A stretch of 11,693 bases of DNA from Candidatus Cloacimonadota bacterium (GTDB lineage Bacteria; Muiribacteriota; UBA6191; JACPRK01), in the NCBI GenBank assembly GCA_021772705.1, contig JAJFLN010000184.1:1-11693 (forward strand). Direction: 5' to 3'. The stretch's first letter is position 1, and every line of letters starts with the position of its first letter. The position numbers and the translations under genes are program-made. The notes beneath the pieces are model-generated. The model was given only the letters and a program-made list of their open reading frames with translations, made no database searches and was not told where the DNA came from. Positions 1-6,326 of this stretch are shown here, piece by piece.

Positions 1-34
1 GGGTCATGGTTTTCGCTCTTGCAGCTGATTTATT

Positions 35-63
35 GCACGATCCTGTTTGATCCCGGATCGTGC
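35..63. repeat. 9-bp inverted repeat (dyad) downstream of the hydantoinase gene
   Basis: GCACGATCC at 35-43 pairs perfectly with GGATCGTGC at 55-63 across an 11-nt loop. On the minus strand it lies about 76 nt beyond the hydantoinase stop codon, so it could form a 3' hairpin on that transcript. There is no T-run after either arm, so it is not a classical intrinsic terminator. A protein-binding dyad for a gene left of the window is equally possible. The rest of bases 1-138 shows no gene I can support. Confidence 0.4.
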
Positions 64-138
64 GGTTAATCGACCGATACTGAGAAACCGCTCACAGCGA
101 GTGACTCACGGAGGCTTGGAAAATGGCGAAACTCGAGA

Positions 139-1536
139 CTAGAGGTTGAAGCCATCGTAGAGGCCTCTTTTCAGGAACTTGCCTGCTCCGACGCGGCCCT
201 TGTACTCGCCCTTGCTGCAGACGACCTTGCCTCGAGACAGAACGGTCTCGCTGTAGCCCTGGACCTTGAAGCCTTCGAAGGGGTTGTAGTCGAAGTTCAT
301 GTGATGCATCAGGGAGTTGTTGATGCTGATTGTCTCCACCCGGTTCGGGTCGAAGATGACGATGTCGGCGTCGCTACCGACGGCGACGGTCCCCTTCCTG
401 GGAAACAGGCCGTAGAGCTTGGCTGCGTTGGTCGAGGTGATCTGCACGAACCGGTTGACGCTGATGCGGCCCTCGGCGACTCCGGCGTTGTAGATGAGGC
501 TCATCCGGGTCTCGACCCCGCCCGTGCCGTTGGGGATCTTGGTGAAGTCATCCTTGCCCAGATCCTTCTGTCCCTTGAAGCAGAATGGGCAGTGATCCGT
601 GGCGATGAACTGCAGGTCGTTCATTCGCAGGCCGTCCCAGAGCGGTCCCTGATTCGACTGGTGCCTCAGGGCGGGAGTCATGACGTACTTGGCCCCTTCG
701 AAGTTGTCCTGATCGTAGTAGCTCTCGTCCAGGAGGAGGTACTGGGGGCAGGTCTCGGCGTGAACCGGCAGTCCTCGGTCTCGAGCGATCTTGACCTGCT
801 CCAGGGCGTCGGCGCTGGAGAGGTGGACGATGTGGAGCGGCACTCCGGCCACCTCGGCGATGGCGATTGAGCGGTGGACGCCCTCGGCCTCCATGCGGGT
901 TGGCCGGGTGGCGGCGTGGTACTTGGGCGCCAGCTGTCCCTTGGCCTTGGCGAGCTTGATGATCTCGTCGATCACGATGCCGTTCTCGGCGTGCATGCAG
1001 ATGAGGGTGCCGTTCTCTCCCGCCTGTCTGAAGGCCCGGTAGAGGGTGCCGTCATCGACGTAGAGCACGCCGGGGTAAGCCATGAAGAGCTTGTAACTCG
1101 TGATTCCCTCATCCACGAGCTGCTTCATCTCCCCGAGCCGTTCGTCGGGCATGTCGGTGACGATCATGTGGAAGCCGTAGTCGATGGATGCCTTGCCTCG
1201 AGCCTTCTCGTGCCAGGTCTCCAGACCCTTCAGGGTCGACTCGCCCTTGGTCTGGATGGCGAAGTCGATGATCGTCGTGGTCCCACCGAAGGCGGCAGCC
1301 CGGGTGCCGGTCTCGAAGTTGTCAGCGGACATGGTGCCGCCGAAGGGCATGTCGAAGTGGGTGTGGGGATCGATGCCGCCGGGAATGACGAGCCGGTCCG
1401 TTGCATCGATGACCTCGTCGGCTTCCACCTTCAAGTCCTTGCCGATGAGGGTGACCTGCTCCCCCTCGATAAAGACGTCGGCATGGTAATCGTCCACTGC
1501 AGTCACGATCCGTCCGTTCTTGATGAGCACCGACAC
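139..1536 (-). CDS. hydA: Dihydropyrimidinase / D-hydantoinase (cyclic amidohydrolase)
   Basis: The 465-aa product is a cytoplasmic zinc amidohydrolase that hydrolyses the cyclic amide of dihydropyrimidines or 5-substituted hydantoins to N-carbamoyl amino acids. It is close to full length for the family. The binuclear metal site is visible: H58 and H60 in PHTH, the lysine to be carboxylated K149 in YKLFMAYPG, H182 in MHAEN, H238 in VHLS and D314 in ATDHCPF. Tyr154 and the NGTGGVE segment (336-342) match the substrate-binding region of the family. The start is GTG (codon 1534-1536), about 10 nt after an AAGGTGG stretch. The gene lies 87 nt downstream of exonuclease III on the same strand and no separate promoter is evident between them. 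No dihydropyrimidine dehydrogenase or beta-ureidopropionase gene is in the window, so the true substrate (pyrimidine degradation versus hydantoin) is open. Allantoinase and dihydroorotase are less likely given the metal-site context and length. Confidence 0.96.
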   Translation of the reverse strand: MSVLIKNGRIVTAVDDYHADVFIEGEQVTLIGKDLKVEADEVIDATDRLVIPGGIDPHTHFDMPFGGTMSADNFETGTRAAAFGGTTTIIDFAIQTKGESTLKGLETWHEKARGKASIDYGFHMIVTDMPDERLGEMKQLVDEGITSYKLFMAYPGVLYVDDGTLYRAFRQAGENGTLICMHAENGIVIDEIIKLAKAKGQLAPKYHAATRPTRMEAEGVHRSIAIAEVAGVPLHIVHLSSADALEQVKIARDRGLPVHAETCPQYLLLDESYYDQDNFEGAKYVMTPALRHQSNQGPLWDGLRMNDLQFIATDHCPFCFKGQKDLGKDDFTKIPNGTGGVETRMSLIYNAGVAEGRISVNRFVQITSTNAAKLYGLFPRKGTVAVGSDADIVIFDPNRVETISINNSLMHHMNFDYNPFEGFKVQGYSETVLSRGKVVCSKGEYKGRVGAGKFLKRGLYDGFNL

Positions 1537-1568
1537 GGCCCAGTCACCACCTTCGGTTCAAGGGCCGT
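1535..1568 (-). promoter_or_regulatory. Potential hairpin involving the hydantoinase start codon
   Basis: ACGGCCC (1535-1541) and GGGCCGT (1562-1568) are perfect 7-bp complements separated by 20 nt. In the minus-strand transcript the last arm includes two bases of the GTG initiation codon (1534-1536), and the AAGGTGG ribosome-binding-like stretch falls in the loop. This could reduce initiation, but a 7-bp stem with a 20-nt loop in GC-rich DNA may be chance. Confidence 0.2.
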
Positions 1569-1594
1569 CCTGAGCGGAAGTCCCTGGTTTCGAG

Positions 1595-1613
1595 CGAGCC
1601 GAGGATCGGCTCG
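1595..1613 (-). other. GC-rich hairpin just after the exonuclease III stop
   Basis: CGAGCCGA (1595-1602) and TCGGCTCG (1606-1613) form a perfect 8-bp stem with a 3-nt loop. It begins 10 nt beyond the exonuclease III stop codon in the direction of transcription. No U-tract follows, so an mRNA 3'-stabilising or pausing hairpin in the exonuclease III-hydantoinase intergenic region fits better than a classical terminator. Confidence 0.45.
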
Positions 1614-1623
1614 AGTTCAGTGT

Positions 1624-2394
1624 TCAGAAGTCGAATGTCGCCAGCACCGGGGCATGATCCGAGGGCTGCTTGCCCTTTCGTTCTTCCCGATCGATGGATG
1701 CGTCTGTGCAGCGGCCAGCCAGGGGCTCGGTCGCGAAGATGAAGTCGATGCGGAGTCCCAGTCCCTTGTGGAAGGCGCCGGCTCGATAGTCCCACCAGCT
1801 GTAACGTCCTCCGTCCTGGTGGTGCAGCCGGAATGTGTCCTTCAGTCCCCAGCGGGTCACGCCAGCCAGGGTCTCGCGGATCTCGGGATGATAAAGGACC
1901 GTGTCCTCCCATCCGGCGGGATCGTACAGGTCTCTCTCGTCGATGGCGACGTTGAAGTCGCCGCAGAGGACCAGGGGCTGGTCCGGGGAGCACCGGGTCT
2001 CGAGATGGCGTTTCAGCCGGCTGTACCAGGCGAGCTTGTACTGCCACTTGTCGGACCCCACGGCCTGCCCGTTGGGAACATAGACGCAGATGACACGGAC
2101 GCCCTCCACGTCAACTGACAGGAACCGGGCCTGAGGGTCGTCGACACCATCGTTGAGGCCGATCTGGACCTCCGAGGGCGCCTTGCGGGTCAGGACAGCC
2201 ACGCCGTTGTAGGTCTTCTGTCCGTGGCGAGTCACGTTGTAGCCGGCGCTCTCGAAGTCCTGTGCGGGGAAGATGTCGTCGGTGACCTTCAGCTCCTGCA
2301 GGCAGAGTACATCCGGTTCATGGCGTTCCAGGAAGGCGAGGGCCCTTTCCAGACGGACCCGGATGGAGTTGACATTCCAGCTGGCGATCTTCAT
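1624..2394 (-). CDS. xthA: Exodeoxyribonuclease III (AP endonuclease, EEP superfamily)
   Basis: This 256-aa DNA repair enzyme of the exonuclease III / ExoA family cuts at abasic sites and trims 3' ends in base excision repair. The start MKIASWNVNSIRVR is the typical family N-terminus. Key residues are visible: N7, metal ligand E34 in CLQELK, Y105 in VYVPNG, D146 and N148 in GDFN, D217 in RIDFIF, and the catalytic pair D246-H247 in SDHAPV. No domains are missing or added. An in-frame GTG at 2404-2406 would add four residues (MTEP). I prefer the ATG at 2392-2394 because it matches family starts and because a candidate -10 box overlaps the GTG; the GGAG before the ATG is, however, only 3 nt away. 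The gene is divergent from the dehydrogenase at 2510 and probably co-transcribed with the downstream hydantoinase, although the two functions are unrelated. Confidence 0.96.
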   Translation of the reverse strand: MKIASWNVNSIRVRLERALAFLERHEPDVLCLQELKVTDDIFPAQDFESAGYNVTRHGQKTYNGVAVLTRKAPSEVQIGLNDGVDDPQARFLSVDVEGVRVICVYVPNGQAVGSDKWQYKLAWYSRLKRHLETRCSPDQPLVLCGDFNVAIDERDLYDPAGWEDTVLYHPEIRETLAGVTRWGLKDTFRLHHQDGGRYSWWDYRAGAFHKGLGLRIDFIFATEPLAGRCTDASIDREERKGKQPSDHAPVLATFDF

Positions 2395-2404
2395 CGGCTC
2401 CGTC

Positions 2405-2434
2405 ACGGTAACGGAGCGATGAAGAGGATGTCAA
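2405..2434 (-). promoter_or_regulatory. Candidate promoter for exonuclease III
   Basis: Reading the minus strand, a perfect -35 TTGACA (complement of 2429-2434) is followed after 18 nt by TACCGT (complement of 2405-2410), which keeps the TA...T core of a -10 box. The predicted transcript would begin only a few bases before the ATG at 2394, giving a nearly leaderless mRNA. That is why confidence is limited. Confidence 0.3.
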
Positions 2435-2481
2435 ACGCCCCGCGATTGACGGGCGCCCCGTTCGTTTGACACAATCGCGGG
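2429..2481. repeat. Two interlocked inverted repeats in the divergent intergenic region
   Basis: TGTCAAACG (2429-2437) is the exact inverse of CGTTTGACA (2463-2471). CCCGCGATTG (2439-2448) is the exact inverse of CAATCGCGGG (2472-2481). The arms occur in the order A, B, A', B', so the two dyads cross each other. A and A' present TTGACA boxes pointing outward toward both flanking genes. B and B' cover the candidate -35 and -10 of the plus-strand promoter. With 1 nt between A and B and none between A' and B', a real RNA pseudoknot looks sterically impossible. Paired operator sites or alternative hairpins are more plausible. Confidence 0.6.
2446..2475 (+). promoter_or_regulatory. Candidate promoter for the plus-strand dehydrogenase
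   Basis: TTGACG (2446-2451), an 18-nt spacer and CACAAT (2470-2475) preceded by TGA give a sigma70-like promoter with an extended -10. Transcription would start near 2482, leaving a leader of about 30 nt with GGAGG at 2503-2507. The second TTGACA at 2466-2471 has no acceptable -10 downstream. Confidence 0.4.
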
Positions 2482-2502
2482 ACCCCGCAGGGGGGCGAAC
2501 TG

Positions 2503-2507
2503 GGAGG
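2503..2507 (+). promoter_or_regulatory. Ribosome binding site of the plus-strand dehydrogenase
   Basis: GGAGG ends 2 nt before the ATG at 2510 and 5 nt before the ATG at 2513. Normal spacing favours initiation at 2513. Confidence 0.6.
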
Positions 2508-2509
2508 CG

Positions 2510-3337
2510 ATGATGACCGGGACGGACAACGGCAGAGAGTGGGCGCTGATCACAGGAGCGAGCGCCGGTATCGGGAAGGTATTCGCTCAGAAGCTGGCCA
2601 GGGAAGGGATGAACTGCATCCTCGTGGCTCGCCGGAAGGAGCTGCTCGAGGAGCTGGCCGGCCAGCTGAAGAGCCACCACGGAGTCGACTGCAGGGTCTT
2701 TCCCCAGGACCTGGGCGAGTTCGAGGCCCCGGCGAAGATCCTCGAGTTCGTCCAGGGGGAAGGGATCGAGGTAGAGGTTCTGATCAACAATGCCGGATTC
2801 GGCTCCCACGGCCACTTCTGCGATCTGGACTCGGAGTGGGAGATGCGGATGATCGACGTCAACTGCAGGGCTCTGGTCGGGGTCAGCCGGGCATTCGCTC
2901 CTCCCATGCGGCAGCGGGGACGGGGCAGCATCGTGCATCTCGCCTCTGTCGCCTCCTTTCAGGCCTGTCCGTACATGGCCACCTACGGCGCCACCAAGGC
3001 TTTCGTCCTGATGTTCAGCGAAGCCCTCTGGGGGGAGTTGAAGCCTCACGGAGTCCACGTCAGCGCCCTCTGCCCCGGGCCAACGGAATCGGAGTTCTTC
3101 CAGGTGGCCCGGTTCGGCGCCGGCCGCAGCGGCCCTTTCGTGGGAGCCGAGCCCACGGAGATCGTCGTCGACCGAGGCCTGGCCGCCATGCGGGCAAACC
3201 AGCCCTGCATCGTCTCGGGGTTTCGCAACTGGATCAAGACCGTCGCCGTCCGGTTCTTCCCCCGATGGGTCACCACTCGAGTCGCCGCTTTCCTCTTGAA
3301 TCCCAAGAACTTCGGTCTCGAGGACCAGTCGAAGTAG
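2510..3337 (+). CDS. Short-chain dehydrogenase/reductase (DltE/YdfG-like classical SDR)
   Basis: This 275-aa NAD(P)-dependent oxidoreductase has a Rossmann fold: cofactor loop TGASAGIG (15-22), NNAG (93-96), structural N118, catalytic S146 (13 residues before the tyrosine), Y159 and K163 in YGATK, and PG (189-190) after beta-6. ARR (40-42) at the end of beta-2 suggests NADP preference, which is an inference. It looks like the COG0300 group of uncharacterised SDRs, and the substrate cannot be read from the sequence. The C-terminus (about 238-265) is rich in hydrophobic and basic residues and may touch the membrane. Two adjacent ATGs (2510 and 2513) follow GGAGG at 2503-2507. The second has the better 5-nt spacing, so the protein may be one residue shorter. 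It is the only plus-strand gene in the window, divergent from exonuclease III and convergent with the hybrid kinase. Confidence 0.93.
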   Translation: MMTGTDNGREWALITGASAGIGKVFAQKLAREGMNCILVARRKELLEELAGQLKSHHGVDCRVFPQDLGEFEAPAKILEFVQGEGIEVEVLINNAGFGSHGHFCDLDSEWEMRMIDVNCRALVGVSRAFAPPMRQRGRGSIVHLASVASFQACPYMATYGATKAFVLMFSEALWGELKPHGVHVSALCPGPTESEFFQVARFGAGRSGPFVGAEPTEIVVDRGLAAMRANQPCIVSGFRNWIKTVAVRFFPRWVTTRVAAFLLNPKNFGLEDQSK

Positions 3338-3340
3338 TTC

Positions 3341-3458
3341 CCATCCGAAAACCCGTTCGCCCCGACCCTTCGGCAAGCTCAGGAGAGGGGCCTTTGCTGC
3401 TCCAACACTGGCCCTCGACAGATGGCTCGGGCCGAACGGATTGGGGGTTTTCGGACGG
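3341..3458. repeat. Large imperfect palindrome between convergent genes, with dispersed-repeat motif copies
   Basis: TCCGAAAACCC (3344-3354) and GGGTTTTCGGA (3445-3455) are exact 11-bp inverse arms. Inside them GTTCG (3355-3359) opposes CGAAC (3433-3437), and near the tip GAGGGGCC (3385-3392) opposes GGCCCTC (3410-3416) with one bulged base. The interior carries two same-orientation, diverged copies of a motif of the CCTTCGACAAGCTCAGG type: CCTTCGGCAAGCTCAGGA (3367-3384), and a more degenerate version starting near 3412. I recall this motif as a common intergenic repeat in many bacterial genomes, often seen in spurious translations as FDKLRTG or PELAEG. The element nearly fills the 162-nt gap and could fold into a cruciform or hairpin that ends transcription from both sides. 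No coding function is visible. Confidence 0.7.
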
Positions 3459-3499
3459 CAACAAAGTAGTCCCGGCTCCGGTCCGGCACTGGGTGCGGA

Positions 3500-6295
3500 T
3501 CAGTCCCGCAGTGCTGTCTCGATCGTCCTGAGCAGGTCCGACAGCTCAAAGGGCTTCTGGAGCAGCGAAACCACCCGGCCAGCTCCATCCTGGAGACCGT
3601 CGGCGCTGGTGATGTCTCCGGACATGACGACGATTCTCATCTCCGGGAATTCCCGGGAGATGTGCTCCACCGGGTCTCCTTCACCGGGTAGCCGGAAGTC
3701 AGTCAAGACCAGGTCGCATTTCCGCTTCGACAGCTGAACCAGGCCCTCTGAGAGGCTGTTGGCCCGGTGGACGTTGATGTCCACGTCTTCCAGCAGTCCC
3801 GCCACTCCCTCCCGGACATCGTCGTCGTCGTCGATGAGGAGGATCGCCGAAGGCTTGCGGGACCGGGTGGGCCGGACATCGAGGGCCTGGAAGACTTGCC
3901 TGGCCAGGCTGTCGACTGTGAAGGGCTTCTGCAGGAAAGCGGCGTCGAGGTCCACCATGTGTTGCTGAAGGACCGCGTCATTCGTGTAGCCCGACATGAA
4001 CATGATCCGCATATCGGGCCGGATCGGCCTGAGGAACTCCGCCAGCTCCCGGCCATTCATCTCGGGCATCACGACGTCGGTGAGGAGCAGATCAATCTCT
4101 CCCTGAAACTCGTTGCATATCCTGATAGCCTCCTTGCCGCCGGAGGCGAGGAGGACCTTGTATCCTTGTTCGGCCAGGATTCTCTGGGCCGATCCGCGGA
4201 CATGATCGGCGTCCTCCACCACCAGGAGAGTGGCGGATCCATGGTATCGATTGTCCAGCTTCTCGACCCGCTCCTTGACAGGTCCGGCCTGCTCCAGACA
4301 GGGGAAGTAGAGCCGGAACACGGTTCCTCTGCCGGGCTCGCTGTAGACCCAGATGTGCCCGCCGCTCTGCTTGACGATTCCCAGAGATGTGGAGAGGCCC
4401 AGCCCGGTGCCCTTGCCGATGGGCTTGGTGGTGTAGAAGGGCTCGAAGATGTTCTGCAGGGTGGTCTCATCCATGCCGAAGCCCGTGTCGCTGACCGACA
4501 GCTGTACGTAGCGTCCGGGGCCCACATCGGCGTGGATGCTGCAGTACTCCTCGTCCAGATCCACCTGGGAGGTCTCGAGAGTTAGAATGCCTCCATCGGG
4601 CATGGCGTCCTGGGCGTTGACGGCCAGATTCACGATGGCCTGTTCGAGCTGGGTCGGATCCGCCTGGAGAGTGCCGGCGTCGACTCCCCGGTGGATCACC
4701 AGGTCGATGCTCTCCCCCAGCAACCGGCCGAGCATCTGCTCCACGCCGTCCAGGAGCTGGTTCAACTCAAGGACTCTGGGCGCGAGCACCTGCTTGCGGC
4801 TGAAGGCCAGCAGCTGTCCCGTCAGGATGGCCGCCCGATCGGCGGCGGACTTGATTCCCTGAACGTCGTTCTGGGCTGTCTCCGAGAGGTTGGCCTTGCC
4901 CAGCAAGAAACCGCAGTTGGTCAGGATCACCGTGAGCAGGTTGTTGAAGTCGTGGGCCAGGCCGCCGGCCAGACGCCCCATGGATTCCATCTTCTGAGAC
5001 TGGATGAACTGTTCCTCCAGCCGCTTCCTCTGCGTGATGTCGATGACATTGCAGACCACCTGCATTCCCGAGTGACCCTTGAGGGGGCTCAGGCCGATCT
5101 CGATGGGGAATTCGGAGCCGTTCTTCCGGAGTCCCCACAGGTCCCGGCCCTCGCCCATCATCCGGTTCGCCGGGCGCTTGACGAACTCCCTCCGGCTGAC
5201 GGAGTGATGGCCCCGAAACCGAAGCGGGACCAGCCTGTCCACGGACTCACCCACCAGCTCGTTGGGCTCGAAGCCGAAGAGGGACTCCACATAGGCACTG
5301 GCCATCTGAATTTTCCCGTTCACGTCCACGAGAAGGAGGCCGTTGGGCGCCGATTCCACCATGGTCCGGAACCGCTCCTCACTGGCTCGCTGGGCTGACT
5401 CCGAGTCCCGAAGACCGAAGGCGCTGGCAAGCAAGTGGGCCGCTGTCTGAAAGAAGCTGACATCATCGGGACCGAACTTCCTCCGTTTCCGGGTATAGAC
5501 TCCCAGGAGGCCGAAGGGACCCTTGGACCCGCGAATGGTGACACACATGCCGCTGACGGGCAGCTCGGACATGACGACTCCTGGCAGGGCAAACCAGCTC
5601 TCCTTCCTGAAGTCGTCCACCACGACCGGTTCCTTCGCGGCCAGAGTTCGAGCTGCCTCCGTCTCCGGCCCCGCCGGAAGCCGGGTCACAGGGTTGCCCA
5701 CTCCCAGCCCGATGGCGCCGATTACATCCAGCTCCTGAGTAGCCGGCAAGAGCTTCGTCACGAGACAGAAGTCAGCGCCCAGAGTCTTCACCAGGATCGA
5801 GGCCGTCTCCCTGGCCAGGCCGGGAACCTCCTCCCCCGCCAGAGCCAGGCGGCTGATGTCGGCGATGGCGTCCCTCTGCTTCAGCCGCAGCTCCAGCTCG
5901 CCCTGGATCTTGCGAGCTCGCAGGTCCCGGTCCAGCCGGTGTCTGGCCGTCGAGAGCCGGAGCTCCAGGGTCCGCTGTTCCAGGGGAAGATCGAGCAGGT
6001 CACTGGCGCCGGCATCGAGCAGCGTCTGGGCCTCGCCCACGGCATCCTCCGGCAGGGCGATCAGGAGGCACAGCTCCCAGTCATCCTCACGATGGCGAAT
6101 CTGCCGGCACAGGGTCTCTGTAACGCCCGGGTCCGGGCTGTACCGGATGACAGCCAGGTCGATCTCGCGCCTCTCGCAGAGAGTCAGGAGTCTCTCGGCG
6201 GACTGACTGACTTCGACGCTGAAGCCGCGCTCGCACAGGGTGGTGACGATCTGCTCCCGCAGATCTTCGACCGGTTCCAGAACGAGGGCACGCAT
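3500..6295 (-). CDS. Soluble hybrid sensor histidine kinase (degenerate REC - GAF - PAS - HisKA - HATPase - REC - REC)
   Basis: The 931-aa two-component kinase has no membrane segment, so it should sense in the cytoplasm. Domains in order: a receiver-like domain (about 1-120) that lacks the phospho-acceptor (R51 where Asp is expected) and the conserved Lys (L103); GAF (about 140-295); PAS (about 303-425) ending in DITQRKRLEEQ; HisKA with the phosphorylated H448 in LAHDFNN; HATPase with N-box NLAVNAQDAM (556-565), G1 DTGFGM (603-608), FEPFYTTK and G2 GKGTGLGLS; receiver 1 (about 688-806; D740, K790); and receiver 2 (about 817-930; DDDDD at 822-826, D865, K914). Both C-terminal receivers keep their catalytic residues, so an intramolecular or branched relay is possible. 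No partner with a DNA-binding or HPt domain is in the window. The ATG at 6293-6295 lies 31 nt after the upstream SDR stop and has only a weak ribosome-binding site, suggesting coupling to the operon. Signal and target are unknown. Confidence 0.95.
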   Translation of the reverse strand: MRALVLEPVEDLREQIVTTLCERGFSVEVSQSAERLLTLCERREIDLAVIRYSPDPGVTETLCRQIRHREDDWELCLLIALPEDAVGEAQTLLDAGASDLLDLPLEQRTLELRLSTARHRLDRDLRARKIQGELELRLKQRDAIADISRLALAGEEVPGLARETASILVKTLGADFCLVTKLLPATQELDVIGAIGLGVGNPVTRLPAGPETEAARTLAAKEPVVVDDFRKESWFALPGVVMSELPVSGMCVTIRGSKGPFGLLGVYTRKRRKFGPDDVSFFQTAAHLLASAFGLRDSESAQRASEERFRTMVESAPNGLLLVDVNGKIQMASAYVESLFGFEPNELVGESVDRLVPLRFRGHHSVSRREFVKRPANRMMGEGRDLWGLRKNGSEFPIEIGLSPLKGHSGMQVVCNVIDITQRKRLEEQFIQSQKMESMGRLAGGLAHDFNNLLTVILTNCGFLLGKANLSETAQNDVQGIKSAADRAAILTGQLLAFSRKQVLAPRVLELNQLLDGVEQMLGRLLGESIDLVIHRGVDAGTLQADPTQLEQAIVNLAVNAQDAMPDGGILTLETSQVDLDEEYCSIHADVGPGRYVQLSVSDTGFGMDETTLQNIFEPFYTTKPIGKGTGLGLSTSLGIVKQSGGHIWVYSEPGRGTVFRLYFPCLEQAGPVKERVEKLDNRYHGSATLLVVEDADHVRGSAQRILAEQGYKVLLASGGKEAIRICNEFQGEIDLLLTDVVMPEMNGRELAEFLRPIRPDMRIMFMSGYTNDAVLQQHMVDLDAAFLQKPFTVDSLARQVFQALDVRPTRSRKPSAILLIDDDDDVREGVAGLLEDVDINVHRANSLSEGLVQLSKRKCDLVLTDFRLPGEGDPVEHISREFPEMRIVVMSGDITSADGLQDGAGRVVSLLQKPFELSDLLRTIETALRD

Positions 6296-6326
6296 GAGTA
6301 GGTCACGTTAGCAGATGCTCCCGAGC

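Noticed and set aside
110..149. GGAGG followed 8 nt later by ATG on the plus strand (123-149), which looks like a gene start
   Set aside because: The frame encodes only eight residues (MAKLETRG) before TGA and overlaps the 3' end of the hydantoinase. No promoter is visible, so it is probably chance.
874..2118. 414-codon open frame on the plus strand opposite the hydantoinase and xthA genes
   Set aside because: It is antisense to two genes with intact catalytic motifs, spans their junction, and its translation (rich in V, D, G, L, H) matches no family. It is a by-product of GC-rich codon bias.
2429..2481. RNA pseudoknot formed by the interlocked repeats
   Set aside because: The linkers of 1 and 0 nt cannot span stems of 9-10 bp. 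The crossing order is real, but the two stems could not form together in one RNA.
2318..3376. 352-codon minus-strand open frame opposite the plus-strand dehydrogenase
   Set aside because: It covers the well-supported SDR and the xthA start region in a shadow frame. Its translation is acidic and low-complexity-like, with no recognisable motif.
3270..3588. Short minus-strand frames (64 and 69 codons) over the convergent gap
   Set aside because: Their translations contain PELAEG and PEPSVEG, the familiar spurious product of the dispersed intergenic repeat, and no coding evidence remains outside it.
3767..4585. 272-codon plus-strand open frame inside the hybrid kinase
   Set aside because: It is the antisense image of the receiver and ATPase domains, with no ribosome-binding site and no motif of its own.
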